A stretch of 64,000 bases of DNA from an uncultured Francisellaceae bacterium (GTDB lineage: Bacteria > Pseudomonadota > Gammaproteobacteria > UBA6186 > Azoamicaceae), in NCBI GenBank assembly GCA_945956915.1, contig CAMFJH010000007.1, forward strand, positions 26,027-90,026, written 5' to 3'. The first letter of the stretch is position 1, and each line of letters starts with the position of its first letter. Both the position numbers and the translations under genes were made by a program. This document shows positions 46,830-56,714 of the stretch, piece by piece. The notes under the pieces are model-generated. The model ran no database searches. It worked only from the letters and a program-made list of their open reading frames with translations, and had not been told where the DNA came from.

Positions 46830-48458
46830 ATGAAATCAATACAGGAATTTGAAAAAGAACCAGTTAATCTGAATACCATTAAAGAGCAATTAAAACTTGC
46901 TTATAAAGATTTAGATGCAGTTTCATATTCAGTTGGGCATGATTTTAGAAATTCTCTTAACCATATTACTGGGTTTTTAAGATTATTAGAACAAAAAATG
47001 GATGGTAAGCTAGACAAAAAAGAATCTCACTATATCAATCTTATTATGGAAAGTGCTAAAAAACTAGATTCGATGATTAAAACGATTCAAAAAAATATAA
47101 AGCTGCACCGTTCTATGATTAAACTCGATGATAACAATGAAAACTTAGCGGTTGCAAATGATCCTGAAGATAAGGATTCTTCCTCTAGTATTAGATTTCA
47201 AGTTGATCAGCTACCACTGCGAGCATTAATTATTGAGGATTCTGAAGCAGACTGCTTATTAATAGTTAATTTATTAGAAATTTCAGGTTATATCTTAGAA
47301 TATAAATTAGTTGATAATCCAGATGAAATGCGTAAAGTGCTTGAAATGAATGAATGGGATATTGTTATCAGTGATTTTAACATGCCAAGATTTAATGGGC
47401 TAGATGCGCTTAAATTGCTGAAGAAAAAACATCCTCAAATTCCTTTTATTTTAGTGTCTGGTACAATGGGCGAAGAAACCGCTGTTATGGCTATGAAAGC
47501 GGGAGCTTCAGATTATTTAATGAAAAGTAATTTAAATCGATTACCTTCTGCAATTAAACGTGAAATTAATGATTCTAAAATTAAAGTTCAATTAAAAGAA
47601 TCTGAAGATCGTTATCATAAATTAGTAGAGTTTTCACCCGATGGCATTTTTGTTCAGTGTGAAAATAAATTTGTGTTTTCAAATGTTTCTGCCTGTAAGA
47701 TTTTTGGTCTAGATAATCCTAAAAAAATGTTAAATAAAAAAGTTTCAGATTTTGTTCATAAGAGCTATCAATCACTTTTTAAAGAAATTATTAATAAGCT
47801 TTCTGAAAGCACAGCCGGTGTTCAATTATCAGAAGGTCAATTTATAAGAGCGGATGGGACTATTATTGATGCAGAAATTGTTTTAACACCTTTTTTGTTT
47901 CAAGGTAAACGTGCAGTCCAGGGTATTATTCGTGATATTACTGAAAAAAAACGAACCGAATTGTTAGCCTACCAAGATGCTTTAACAGGCTTAGCAAATC
48001 GTCCTATGTTTGAAGGGTTTCTTAATCAGGCTATAAAACTTTCAGAAAGACAAAAACAAAAATTAGCTGTGCTCTTTATAGATTTAGATTTATTTAAAGA
48101 GATCAACGATACCTTAGGACATGAGGTGGGTGATGCTTTTCTTAAAGAAGTGGCCAAGCGTTTAATCGAATGCATTAGAAAATGTGATATAGCAGCAAGA
48201 TTAGGGGGTGACGAGTTTGTTTTAACAATAACCGATGTTAAAACTAAGGATGATGTAGAACTTTTTGTTAAAAGAATATTTGAAGACTTTAAAAAACCCA
48301 TTATAATTAATAACAAAGAATTGTTTATTCATGCAAGTATTGGGATAAGCATATTTCCTGAAAATGGGATAGATGCACAAACTTTATTAAATAATGCTGA
48401 CAGTGCTATGTATCGAGCTAAAAGCCGTGGCAAAAACACGTACCAGCTTTTTGATTAA
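46830..48458 (+). CDS. REC-PAS-GGDEF diguanylate cyclase with HisKA-like N-terminus
   Basis: A 542-aa protein. Residues 20-90 resemble a HisKA dimerisation domain (YSVGHDFRNSLNHI, H38) but no ATPase domain follows. Then a receiver (131-250; acceptor D in ISDFNMPRFNG), PAS (about 262-375) and GGDEF domain (about 380-540) with RLGGDEF intact and an RKCD I-site five residues before it. It should make c-di-GMP when the receiver is phosphorylated, with product inhibition. Divergent from the chemosensory operon, as the WspR-like output would be. Confidence 0.92.
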   Translation: MKSIQEFEKEPVNLNTIKEQLKLAYKDLDAVSYSVGHDFRNSLNHITGFLRLLEQKMDGKLDKKESHYINLIMESAKKLDSMIKTIQKNIKLHRSMIKLDDNNENLAVANDPEDKDSSSSIRFQVDQLPLRALIIEDSEADCLLIVNLLEISGYILEYKLVDNPDEMRKVLEMNEWDIVISDFNMPRFNGLDALKLLKKKHPQIPFILVSGTMGEETAVMAMKAGASDYLMKSNLNRLPSAIKREINDSKIKVQLKESEDRYHKLVEFSPDGIFVQCENKFVFSNVSACKIFGLDNPKKMLNKKVSDFVHKSYQSLFKEIINKLSESTAGVQLSEGQFIRADGTIIDAEIVLTPFLFQGKRAVQGIIRDITEKKRTELLAYQDALTGLANRPMFEGFLNQAIKLSERQKQKLAVLFIDLDLFKEINDTLGHEVGDAFLKEVAKRLIECIRKCDIAARLGGDEFVLTITDVKTKDDVELFVKRIFEDFKKPIIINNKELFIHASIGISIFPENGIDAQTLLNNADSAMYRAKSRGKNTYQLFD

Positions 48459-48656
48459 GCATTTCGATCCAGACTTAGCTTGAGCTTTTTTTAGATAGAC
48501 ACGAAATACGTAATCGGTATCATTTTTTAAAAAATTTATGCTGCCATTTTCAGATATTCTACAAGAATCAAATTCTATGGGTACAATAACTTCGCCCTTG
48601 CTATTAATTATGTCCCACTTGCCTCCTACCTCACTAAAACCCTTATATCTGTAGGC
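48387..48656 (-). pseudogene. Remnant of a WG-repeat protein
   Basis: An open frame with no start codon encodes KWDIINSKGEVIVPIEFD, a match to the WG (KWG) beta-propeller repeat consensus. It runs on into antisense of the diguanylate cyclase 3' end before stopping, and is preceded by a stop 3 bp upstream. The fragment is too short to fold alone. It fills most of the 290-bp gap between neighbouring genes. Confidence 0.45.
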
Positions 48657-48749
48657 TTATCACAAGTTAATTTAGTTAAATAGTTATTTTTTGTGCTACT
48701 ATCTAAACAGGAACATAAATTATAATATACTAAAAAATTTTGTATATAG

Positions 48750-49484
48750 CTAAAAATTAAATAAAAGCCCCAATTCGAAGCGCTGAATATCGGGTCTAAT
48801 ATGAGTGGTTTTAGCGACATTACCTACGGGATCATAAGTAAACATTTTTAATTTTTTATAATTTATTTGTCCATATTCTAATCTAAGAGATAAACATTCA
48901 CTTAAACGCTGTCTAAATCCTAATCCATAACGGAATCCGTTCAGGGATTTACTGATGTTTTGCAAAGAAGTATCAGTGGTATCGACTTTAAATTTTCCAT
49001 TCGAATATCCCAAGCGAGCGTATAATATATTACATTCTGAAAAAAGAATTCCAGGTAAAAAACTTATGCCAAAATCATAATGCATTTTACGGTAGGTGTG
49101 ATTATAACTCACATTAATGAATTCTCGATTAGTGGCCTTGTGTCTTAATCTACGGATATTGGCATTGGCTTCTATTCCCAAATACAGGCTATCGCATTTG
49201 GGATCGCAGATAGGTAATGCAAAGTCAAAACCTCCAAACAAAGAAGCGAAAGTGCCTTTTCCAGCAAAACGATTAGTATCTATAGCCCTAAAATTAGAGG
49301 GTGTTCTTCCAATAACAAGTGCTTTTTGTTTAAAATTTGCCGTTTCGGGTCCAAGGCCAAAACCCAGATAGGATCCTCTAAAGGCATCACAGATAGAGTC
49401 GCATGAGAATTCTTGAGCAAAAAGTGAGGGAGTTGATAATAACAAAACAAATGAAGTTATTATCCTTTTTATCTTTCTATCCAT
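48750..49484 (-). CDS. Outer-membrane beta-barrel protein (Opa/OmpA-like)
   Basis: A 244-aa protein with a signal peptide (MDRKIKRIITSFVLLLSTPS, cleavage near LFA), GSYLGFGLG start-of-barrel motif, alternating aromatic strands and C-terminal FELGLLFNF. A single small barrel, more distant from the six-member WHxDLxG family elsewhere in the window. The 297-bp AT-rich gap 49485-49781 next to it shows no gene. Confidence 0.8.
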   Translation of the reverse strand: MDRKIKRIITSFVLLLSTPSLFAQEFSCDSICDAFRGSYLGFGLGPETANFKQKALVIGRTPSNFRAIDTNRFAGKGTFASLFGGFDFALPICDPKCDSLYLGIEANANIRRLRHKATNREFINVSYNHTYRKMHYDFGISFLPGILFSECNILYARLGYSNGKFKVDTTDTSLQNISKSLNGFRYGLGFRQRLSECLSLRLEYGQINYKKLKMFTYDPVGNVAKTTHIRPDIQRFELGLLFNF

Positions 49485-49781
49485 GTTTTAGCTCCTGAAA
49501 TGACATTCCTTAGGTATCAATTTTCAAAAGTATAGTAATATACATTTTTTTTAGCAATTGGTAGATATGTTTGTTTATGTCAAAAATAAAAAATAAGTTT
49601 GAAACTAAACTTTTATGCAAAGTCTTAATAATTAATGGCAAACCATAATAAATTTTTGTAAATAGCTATTAGTAGTTTACTTTGTGGTCTAACCTTCTAA
49701 ATTTATCTTGTAAAATAAGTCTAAAGCATGTATCTTTGAGTTAATCTGCCATAAATTTAAGCTATAAAGGAGAGCTTAGCC

Positions 49782-52700
49782 ATGTTAAAAGGATTGATTT
49801 TTTCTACTTTTTTCACTAGCTTACGTGCATCAATTACTTATCCTAATTTAGAAATTGCAAATTTAGATAATGGCATCGGAATTGCTTTTAATGGTGTATC
49901 GGCTAGTGATGCATCGGGTTCTTCTGTTGCACCGGCTGGTGATGTTAATAAGGATGGTTTACAGGATTTTATTGTTGGAGCCCCTTTTGCTGATCCCAAT
50001 GGTGCTAATTCGGGCTCTGCGTTTGTTATTTTTGGCACACAAGGTACAAGTGCACCCACATTTGAATTGTCAACCCTAAATGGTATAAATGGTTTTAGAA
50101 TGGATGGCGTGTCTGCAGGAGACAATACGGGTGTCAGTGTAGCGGGTATCGGCGATTTCAATGGAGATGGTATAGATGATGTTGCTGTAGGAGCCCATCT
50201 GGCTTCACCTTTGTCACGCTCAAGTGCAGGTTCTGTTTACGTTGTTTATGGAAGTGACACTGGATTTCCAGCAACACTGGCTTTATCTGGTTTAAATGGT
50301 TCTAAAGGTTTTAGAATAAATGGTGCAACTCCAAATGAACGCTGTGGCAATTTTGTTGCTGGTATAGGAAATTTTAAGAGAGACGATATAACAGGTGTCA
50401 TGATGGGTGCTCCTTATGCTTCTTCTAGCACAGGCACTACTTATGTAATCTATGGGTCCCCCAACTCTTTTAATGCAAGCATCGATTTATTAACTTTTTT
50501 CAATGGTACTAACGGATTGAAAATAGACGGTGCAGCTACGGGTGATTTATCCGGGATCTCTGGTATTGCAGCGGATTTAAATGGCGATGGCAAGAAAGAT
50601 ATTGTTGTAGGAGCTTCTTTAGCATCTCCAGGTGGCCGCTTAAGTACTGGCTCCTGTTTTGCAGTATTTTCGAAAAATAGCACTATACCCAGTCCTTTAA
50701 ACTTATCTACTTTAAATCCTGCGAGTGTCATTAGAATTAACGGAGTCGCTCCTGGCGATAAACTTGGAGCTTCCCTTACTGCCGGTGATATCAATGGTGA
50801 TAAAATATCGGATGTTTATATGGGAGCACCAGGTGCTTCTCCTTCAGGAAGAGTTGCAGCTGGTATGACTTATGTTGCTTTGGGCAAACCCATATTTTAT
50901 AATGCCACGATTGAATTATCAGGCTTAAATGCTACGGATGGTTTTAAAATCTGGGGTGTAACCACTAGCGATGCCAGTGGTACTGCTCTCGCTAACGGTG
51001 ATTTCAATGGAGATGGCCAGAACGATATTGTGATAGGAGCCCCTTTCGCTAAGCCTACCGGTATTCCAACTGGGGGTGCAACTTACGTAGTGTTTGGACC
51101 CATTCAAAATGTTGCAACGCTCGATCTTGCTTCTTTAAACACCGCTCAATGCTTTAGGGCTACTGGTGGTGGATCCGGTGCTGATGCAAGCGGCTTTTCT
51201 GTAGGTGCAACTGATTTTAATGGCGATGGCTTAAGTGATGTCATTATAGGTGCGAAAGGAGCTTCTCCAAATAACGCTCCAGGTGCGGGCGTGACCACTA
51301 TTGTTTTTGGTGACTCTATTAATGTAACTCATAATCAATTGGTCACTTCAGAAGGGCAATCCCAAATTATTACGCCTAATAATTTTAATGCCAGTGTTCC
51401 TAGTAATCCACAGTATCTTCGATATAGTATTACAGGGCTAACACATGGCTCTTTTAGCAATACAGATTTTAGTGCAGCGGATGTTATGGGAGGACAGGTT
51501 AGTTTTACTCATGATGATAGCGAATTATCTCCTCAATACAATGTGACAATTAAACACACGATAGCCCTTGTAAGTGCAGCAGCAGCTAACGTTACTTTTA
51601 TCAATCAACTCCCAAAGTTAGTGAATAATACTTTAGCTATTGAACAAGGTCAAACCATCCAAATAACTTCAGATATAATAGGAGCTGTAAATCCCGATAA
51701 TGCGGCTAATAATGGGGAGATAATGATTAGCATTTTAAGTGCTGCAAATGGATTTTTCTCCACTTATACTTTTCCGCAGTCCCAGATTTGGGATGGAGGT
51801 GTTTACTTTACTCAAGATAATACTGTTCATCCTCCAAAGTATAAAGTTAGCATTAGCAGAGGCGGTGTTACGATACCTGGGGAATCGAGTATTATTGATT
51901 TTGTTGCAAATCCTGTTCTTCTCAATAATTATTTTCCTATTTGCCAAGGTCAAACTATATTTTTGAATTCAAGCATGTTGGCAGCTAGTCAACCCGCCGT
52001 GAATAATTCAGATGCTTTAAGTTATGATATTGCTGATATACAGTATAGCCATTTCGAATCTGTTGATAGGCCTGGAGTAGAAATATTAACATTTAATCAA
52101 TCAGATATAAAGAATAATCGTATTCAATTGGTGCATGAAGGTTTTCCAAATCCTCCTAATTTTATCTTTAGTATAAGAAATAATAGGATAACAACTTCTC
52201 CCTATTCTCCAGAAATTATTTTTAAGCCAGAACCTACTTTAACGTTAAAACCTCTTTCTGTAAATCAGGGGCAGACCACTGTGCTCAGTGGTGAATTTAA
52301 GGCTATAGATTTGAATACGCCCTCGGAGAGTTTAGTATTTAATGTTTATAATGTTAAAGAAGGTGAGTTTATTAATATCAATACGAGCCAGGCGCTTACT
52401 CAATTTAACCAAAGTCAATTGTTAAAAGGTCAGATTGGATTTAAGGCTAATGATACCTCTGTTGCACCCAGTTTTAGTATATCAGTTGCAAATACATGTT
52501 CTGAAACCAAGGTGATTGACGCACCGGTTGACTATAATAGCGTTCCTACACTTATTAATAACAAATTAACGCTTATAGATGATGCACCTTTTATTTTGAC
52601 TTCCAATGAATTTAGTGCCAGCGATCAACAAACACCTTTAGCTGAGTTAGTATTCAATATCAGTGGTGGGGTTACAAATGGGCATTTTGAACTCCTTATA

Positions 52701-53732
52701 TTGCCAGGCACACCTATTACTGCATTTTCTCAGGGAGTGTTATTGAATGGTGGTGTACGTTTTGTACCAAAGAACGGCATTGATTTACCCGTTTATAATA
52801 CTAGTGTCAACGATAATGGAGGATTATCCACAAAGCCGAAACAGGCAATTGTAAAGAGAAGCACTCCCTCAGGTGTTACCGTAATCAATACACCTGCAGA
52901 AACCAATACAGTACAAAATGCGATAATAACGGGAAGTATTACAGGTTTTATGGGACTCGTACTTTTCTTTTTGAGGCTTTACATTGAAAAACGACAAAAA
53001 GGAAAATTAAATAATATGCTTTCTAATTGGGCTTCTAAAACAGAGCAAGAAGATATGCAGTGGAAACTTAATACTTTTGAACCCATAGTAAAATATTTTT
53101 TTAATACTTTTAAAACCGCAGGGTTCACAGGTTATAGAAGTGAAGCAGATACTAAGGCTTATATAGAAGGAATTGCATTGATAGTAACTTTTCTGGATAA
53201 AAAACGTAAGGTAGATTTGTCACCATACTCGCCTCTTGAAAGAGATGTGTTTAAACAGTTAATCATGGAAAAAATTAAAAGGCGCTTAGTTCCACCTGAT
53301 TTTTCATCTGCTTGTAGTTGTAAGCCACACTTTACACCACAAGATCTTAAAGACAATGCTGAAAAAATAGCAGAAAAAATTGAACAAGCGTTAGAAGAGG
53401 GTAATGAAAGCTCAAAAAGTAATACCCGAAAAATATCTATTTTCCATAAACCGACTTCAGCGGGTGGGCAAAGTCTAGTAAAACTTAAGAAAAGAGAAGG
53501 TGGAGTTCAATTGGTCAATATGGAAGATCAAAAGTTTCCTTCGGATGATAATCCTGAAGAGGAGCAAGCTGATAAATTAAATCATTTAAATGGATCATTT
53601 GAAAAACTTGGTGAAATAGGAGCACGCATAGGGAAAATCGAAAACTTTTTGATAGGATATACTAATCAAGCATTTAAACCAGTTGATTCAGACTCTATTG
53701 CACCATCACTTAAAGCATCTGTATCACAATAA
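49782..53732 (+). CDS. Integrin-alpha-like FG-GAP/CSPG-repeat transmembrane protein
   Basis: A 1316-aa protein. Signal peptide (1-16); seven FG-GAP blades (about 20-510) with Ca-binding loops such as GDVNKDGLQD and GDFNGDGIDD, the third blade degenerate (GNFKRDDITG); five CSPG/cadherin-like repeats (about 510-1035) each with QGQT...F.Q..I..G.V.F; one TM helix near 1047-1067; and a charged cytoplasmic tail of about 250 residues with Cys-x-Cys. This is the order found in integrin alpha chains. Possibly host-interacting; how it would reach the surface is unknown. The autotransporter gene starts 5 bp later. Confidence 0.88.
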   Translation: MLKGLIFSTFFTSLRASITYPNLEIANLDNGIGIAFNGVSASDASGSSVAPAGDVNKDGLQDFIVGAPFADPNGANSGSAFVIFGTQGTSAPTFELSTLNGINGFRMDGVSAGDNTGVSVAGIGDFNGDGIDDVAVGAHLASPLSRSSAGSVYVVYGSDTGFPATLALSGLNGSKGFRINGATPNERCGNFVAGIGNFKRDDITGVMMGAPYASSSTGTTYVIYGSPNSFNASIDLLTFFNGTNGLKIDGAATGDLSGISGIAADLNGDGKKDIVVGASLASPGGRLSTGSCFAVFSKNSTIPSPLNLSTLNPASVIRINGVAPGDKLGASLTAGDINGDKISDVYMGAPGASPSGRVAAGMTYVALGKPIFYNATIELSGLNATDGFKIWGVTTSDASGTALANGDFNGDGQNDIVIGAPFAKPTGIPTGGATYVVFGPIQNVATLDLASLNTAQCFRATGGGSGADASGFSVGATDFNGDGLSDVIIGAKGASPNNAPGAGVTTIVFGDSINVTHNQLVTSEGQSQIITPNNFNASVPSNPQYLRYSITGLTHGSFSNTDFSAADVMGGQVSFTHDDSELSPQYNVTIKHTIALVSAAAANVTFINQLPKLVNNTLAIEQGQTIQITSDIIGAVNPDNAANNGEIMISILSAANGFFSTYTFPQSQIWDGGVYFTQDNTVHPPKYKVSISRGGVTIPGESSIIDFVANPVLLNNYFPICQGQTIFLNSSMLAASQPAVNNSDALSYDIADIQYSHFESVDRPGVEILTFNQSDIKNNRIQLVHEGFPNPPNFIFSIRNNRITTSPYSPEIIFKPEPTLTLKPLSVNQGQTTVLSGEFKAIDLNTPSESLVFNVYNVKEGEFININTSQALTQFNQSQLLKGQIGFKANDTSVAPSFSISVANTCSETKVIDAPVDYNSVPTLINNKLTLIDDAPFILTSNEFSASDQQTPLAELVFNISGGVTNGHFELLILPGTPITAFSQGVLLNGGVRFVPKNGIDLPVYNTSVNDNGGLSTKPKQAIVKRSTPSGVTVINTPAETNTVQNAIITGSITGFMGLVLFFLRLYIEKRQKGKLNNMLSNWASKTEQEDMQWKLNTFEPIVKYFFNTFKTAGFTGYRSEADTKAYIEGIALIVTFLDKKRKVDLSPYSPLERDVFKQLIMEKIKRRLVPPDFSSACSCKPHFTPQDLKDNAEKIAEKIEQALEEGNESSKSNTRKISIFHKPTSAGGQSLVKLKKREGGVQLVNMEDQKFPSDDNPEEEQADKLNHLNGSFEKLGEIGARIGKIENFLIGYTNQAFKPVDSDSIAPSLKASVSQ

Positions 53733-53737
53733 GTAGA

Positions 53738-56617
53738 GTGTGCAACTTGATTAACCGAAAAGCGTTTTTGTTAATAATAACTTTAGTTTTAAGTAGTAGT
53801 TCATTTACTCTGAAAGCCGGGCTTTTCCAAGTCACAAACGATAGTGTTATTGATCCACCTATGCCTGGCTCCTTAGCGGATGCTATTGAAAACATTAATA
53901 CCACACCCTCAACATATGATCAAATTACTTTTAGTGAAGCTTTTGATATTGACTTATTAGACAATGTTCCTCTTCCGACTTTTAGTGTCCCACCTGTGGT
54001 TCCTATTACCATTTTAGGAATATCTGGTCTAAATATTCATCAAGGTGCCTCAGAGAATCAGATTTTTAATGCAGGCACTTCTACTTTGCATTTTATTGGA
54101 AATGACAACGGTGGTGAAAGTAATTGGGGAGGTAGTATTGCAAGTAATGCAGCTATGCTGACATTTGAGCAAGCAAGTTCTTCTACTTATAGGGGTATAT
54201 TGAGTGGTACAACCGCTTTAACGTACACAGGTGCAGGACAATCTTTAACCTTAACTAATAGTAGCACGTATACAGGTCCAAGCTTCATTAATGATACCAC
54301 TGTAATTGTTGGGGTTGATAATGCGCTACCACCTGGAGGTGTAGTTAATATTGATAATAACGGCATTTTAGAAATTGCAGATGATTGTAGTCAAACAGTG
54401 GATCGCCTAAATGGCACAGGTCTTGTGACTTTAGGCGATCATTCGACTTTAATCCTTAATCCAGCTTTAGATTCCACATTCGCAGGCTCGATTAATAGTG
54501 TACCACTAACTGCTGGTACCCTTGTTAAGCAAAACACAACAACTTTAACACTTACAAATGCTAACACTTATGAAGGCAATACTAATATTTTAGCAGGCAC
54601 TTTAAAAGTAGATTTTAATAATGCTTTGCCTCAAACAAATACTGTGACTATAGAGGCTGCTACAAGTTTAGAAATTGCAAGCAATCGTGCTCAAACTCTT
54701 CAAAGTATCGGTGGTACTGGAAATATTTTAATTAGAGATAATGCGGCTTTAACTTTAAATACGATTACTGATGCTGCTTTTGCGGGCAATATTAACGCTG
54801 AAGGTGCTGGTGTTTTTATAAAGGCAGGCACCGACGCACTGTCTTTATCGGGCATGAATACTGGAAACCTACGATTGGCTGATAATGGAGGAAGCGTTAA
54901 AATATTAACAGGCAGTACTTGGGATGGTCCTATCCAGATTGAAGCTGCGACATTGGAATTGAATGGTGGAACCGTCCTGCAAGCTATTACTGGGAATGCA
55001 CTACCCTCTTCTAATATAGATATCACAGGTCTTTTTAGTCCCAGAGCTGCTATCACAGATGTAGGCTTAATAAATGTTCGCCCAGGTGGAACATTGATGT
55101 TAACTCAGGATCTTATAAGCGTAGGAGCCAATTTGCTTAATACCGGGCTTATTAATACTGGAGTTATCAGTCACACAGATAATTCTGTGCGTTATATTTC
55201 AGGGAATTTTACGCAAGGAGCAAGTGGCACACTCAATATTGGAATTAGCAGTCCACAGCAATATAGCCAATTGCACATTGGGGGGCAAACCGAATTTATA
55301 GGGGGTACCATTAATGCAATCGTTTCTTCTCCCGTGTTAATTCAAAATGGAAATGTCTTTGATATTATCATCTCAGACGGCGGTATTATCAGTACTCAAT
55401 TGCCGACGGTTTCAAGCTCGTCATTATCTTTAAGCTTTAGACCGCTTATCAACGGAAATATATTTCAGTTGATTGCAAATCGTAAAGCTTTTCGATTTAT
55501 CAATCATATTCCGGCCTATAATGGTGTTGCCACAGGGCTTGATAACTTAAGTCTAAGTAATCCATCCAGTCCTGTAATTAGATTTCTAGATGGGATCAGC
55601 TCTCAAGGGGAATTCGATGAATTATTGGCAGAGTTAGCACCCACTGGGCTTAATGGTATGTATACCGTAACAGGCTTTGGTGCTATAGATGCCATCTTGT
55701 TAAGATTGGATACTTTACGTGATACAAATCAAGATACCGCATTTTCAAAAACTGCATTCAGAAATACAGGGTATGCTGCCGGTGATATGATGGAAGATAG
55801 AGATACTGCAGGTCCTCTAGTGTTTGGCAACTCTGCAAAACAATCTAAGAGAGCTGGTGTGCCTGGTTATAGAGTCAGTACCCAAGGCATAGGTTTGGTA
55901 AGAGATTTTTCTGTTTTAAAAAATTATCGTATTGGTCTTGGGTTGACGTATGCAAATTCCAAGGTAGAAGACTCAGGGTGGGCATCTAATCACACGGCTA
56001 TTGGGAATACTCAAGGACTGGTGTATGGCTCTGCAACCTATGATGTTTTATTTGCAGATGCTGTTTTGTCTGGTGGTATAAATCATTATAATGGCAACAG
56101 AAATATTCTCCTATTAAGAGAATCTGTGCATGCAAAGTATAAAGGATTTCAATACAGCGCTAAACTAAAAGCAGGATGTACTCTTGCCTGTGATCCCTTC
56201 GAAATTTCACCCATCGCTAGCATCTATTATTTAGCGTTAAATGTAAATCGATATGTTGAAAAAGGTGCACCGAATTTGAATTTGTCAGTAGCCCCTATGC
56301 GTATCAGTGCAGTACGTGCCTGTTTCGGGGGAAGAATTGCCAATATCTCGCAAGAAGAATATTTTTTCCCTGAAGTTCATGCTTATTATATATCCGATAT
56401 AAAAAACCCAAATGCGATTATTACTTCTCAATTTACAGCTGGCGGTGGTGCTTTTATTTCAAGAGGTGTAAAACCCGCTAAAAATGGTGTCAATGTAGGA
56501 GGTAGCATTAGCAGTTTAATGACAGAAAATTTATTACTGAGCGGCCATTATGATTTTGAAGCAAAAACCTCTTTTCAAAGCCATTCCTTTGGATTTAAAT
56601 TCAAGTATTTATTTTAA
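53738..56617 (+). CDS. Autotransporter (type Va) with PATR repeats
   Basis: A 959-aa protein. Signal peptide (LLIITLVLSSSSFTLKA), a passenger of parallel beta-helix repeats (PATR: LTLTNANTYEGNTNILAGTLKV and variants, 100-600), and a C-terminal autotransporter barrel (about 700-959) ending in FKFKYLF. Start is GTG at 53738 or a TTG three codons later. Very close spacing to the FG-GAP gene suggests coexpression. Confidence 0.9.
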   Translation: MCNLINRKAFLLIITLVLSSSSFTLKAGLFQVTNDSVIDPPMPGSLADAIENINTTPSTYDQITFSEAFDIDLLDNVPLPTFSVPPVVPITILGISGLNIHQGASENQIFNAGTSTLHFIGNDNGGESNWGGSIASNAAMLTFEQASSSTYRGILSGTTALTYTGAGQSLTLTNSSTYTGPSFINDTTVIVGVDNALPPGGVVNIDNNGILEIADDCSQTVDRLNGTGLVTLGDHSTLILNPALDSTFAGSINSVPLTAGTLVKQNTTTLTLTNANTYEGNTNILAGTLKVDFNNALPQTNTVTIEAATSLEIASNRAQTLQSIGGTGNILIRDNAALTLNTITDAAFAGNINAEGAGVFIKAGTDALSLSGMNTGNLRLADNGGSVKILTGSTWDGPIQIEAATLELNGGTVLQAITGNALPSSNIDITGLFSPRAAITDVGLINVRPGGTLMLTQDLISVGANLLNTGLINTGVISHTDNSVRYISGNFTQGASGTLNIGISSPQQYSQLHIGGQTEFIGGTINAIVSSPVLIQNGNVFDIIISDGGIISTQLPTVSSSSLSLSFRPLINGNIFQLIANRKAFRFINHIPAYNGVATGLDNLSLSNPSSPVIRFLDGISSQGEFDELLAELAPTGLNGMYTVTGFGAIDAILLRLDTLRDTNQDTAFSKTAFRNTGYAAGDMMEDRDTAGPLVFGNSAKQSKRAGVPGYRVSTQGIGLVRDFSVLKNYRIGLGLTYANSKVEDSGWASNHTAIGNTQGLVYGSATYDVLFADAVLSGGINHYNGNRNILLLRESVHAKYKGFQYSAKLKAGCTLACDPFEISPIASIYYLALNVNRYVEKGAPNLNLSVAPMRISAVRACFGGRIANISQEEYFFPEVHAYYISDIKNPNAIITSQFTAGGGAFISRGVKPAKNGVNVGGSISSLMTENLLLSGHYDFEAKTSFQSHSFGFKFKYLF

Positions 56618-56714
56618 TTAATTATAAAGTTAAATAACTTAATATATTTGCCTTCTCCAAAATAAACTATACTCTAAAGTAAGTTAAAACATTAAATCAC
56701 TTATTGGAGTAATT

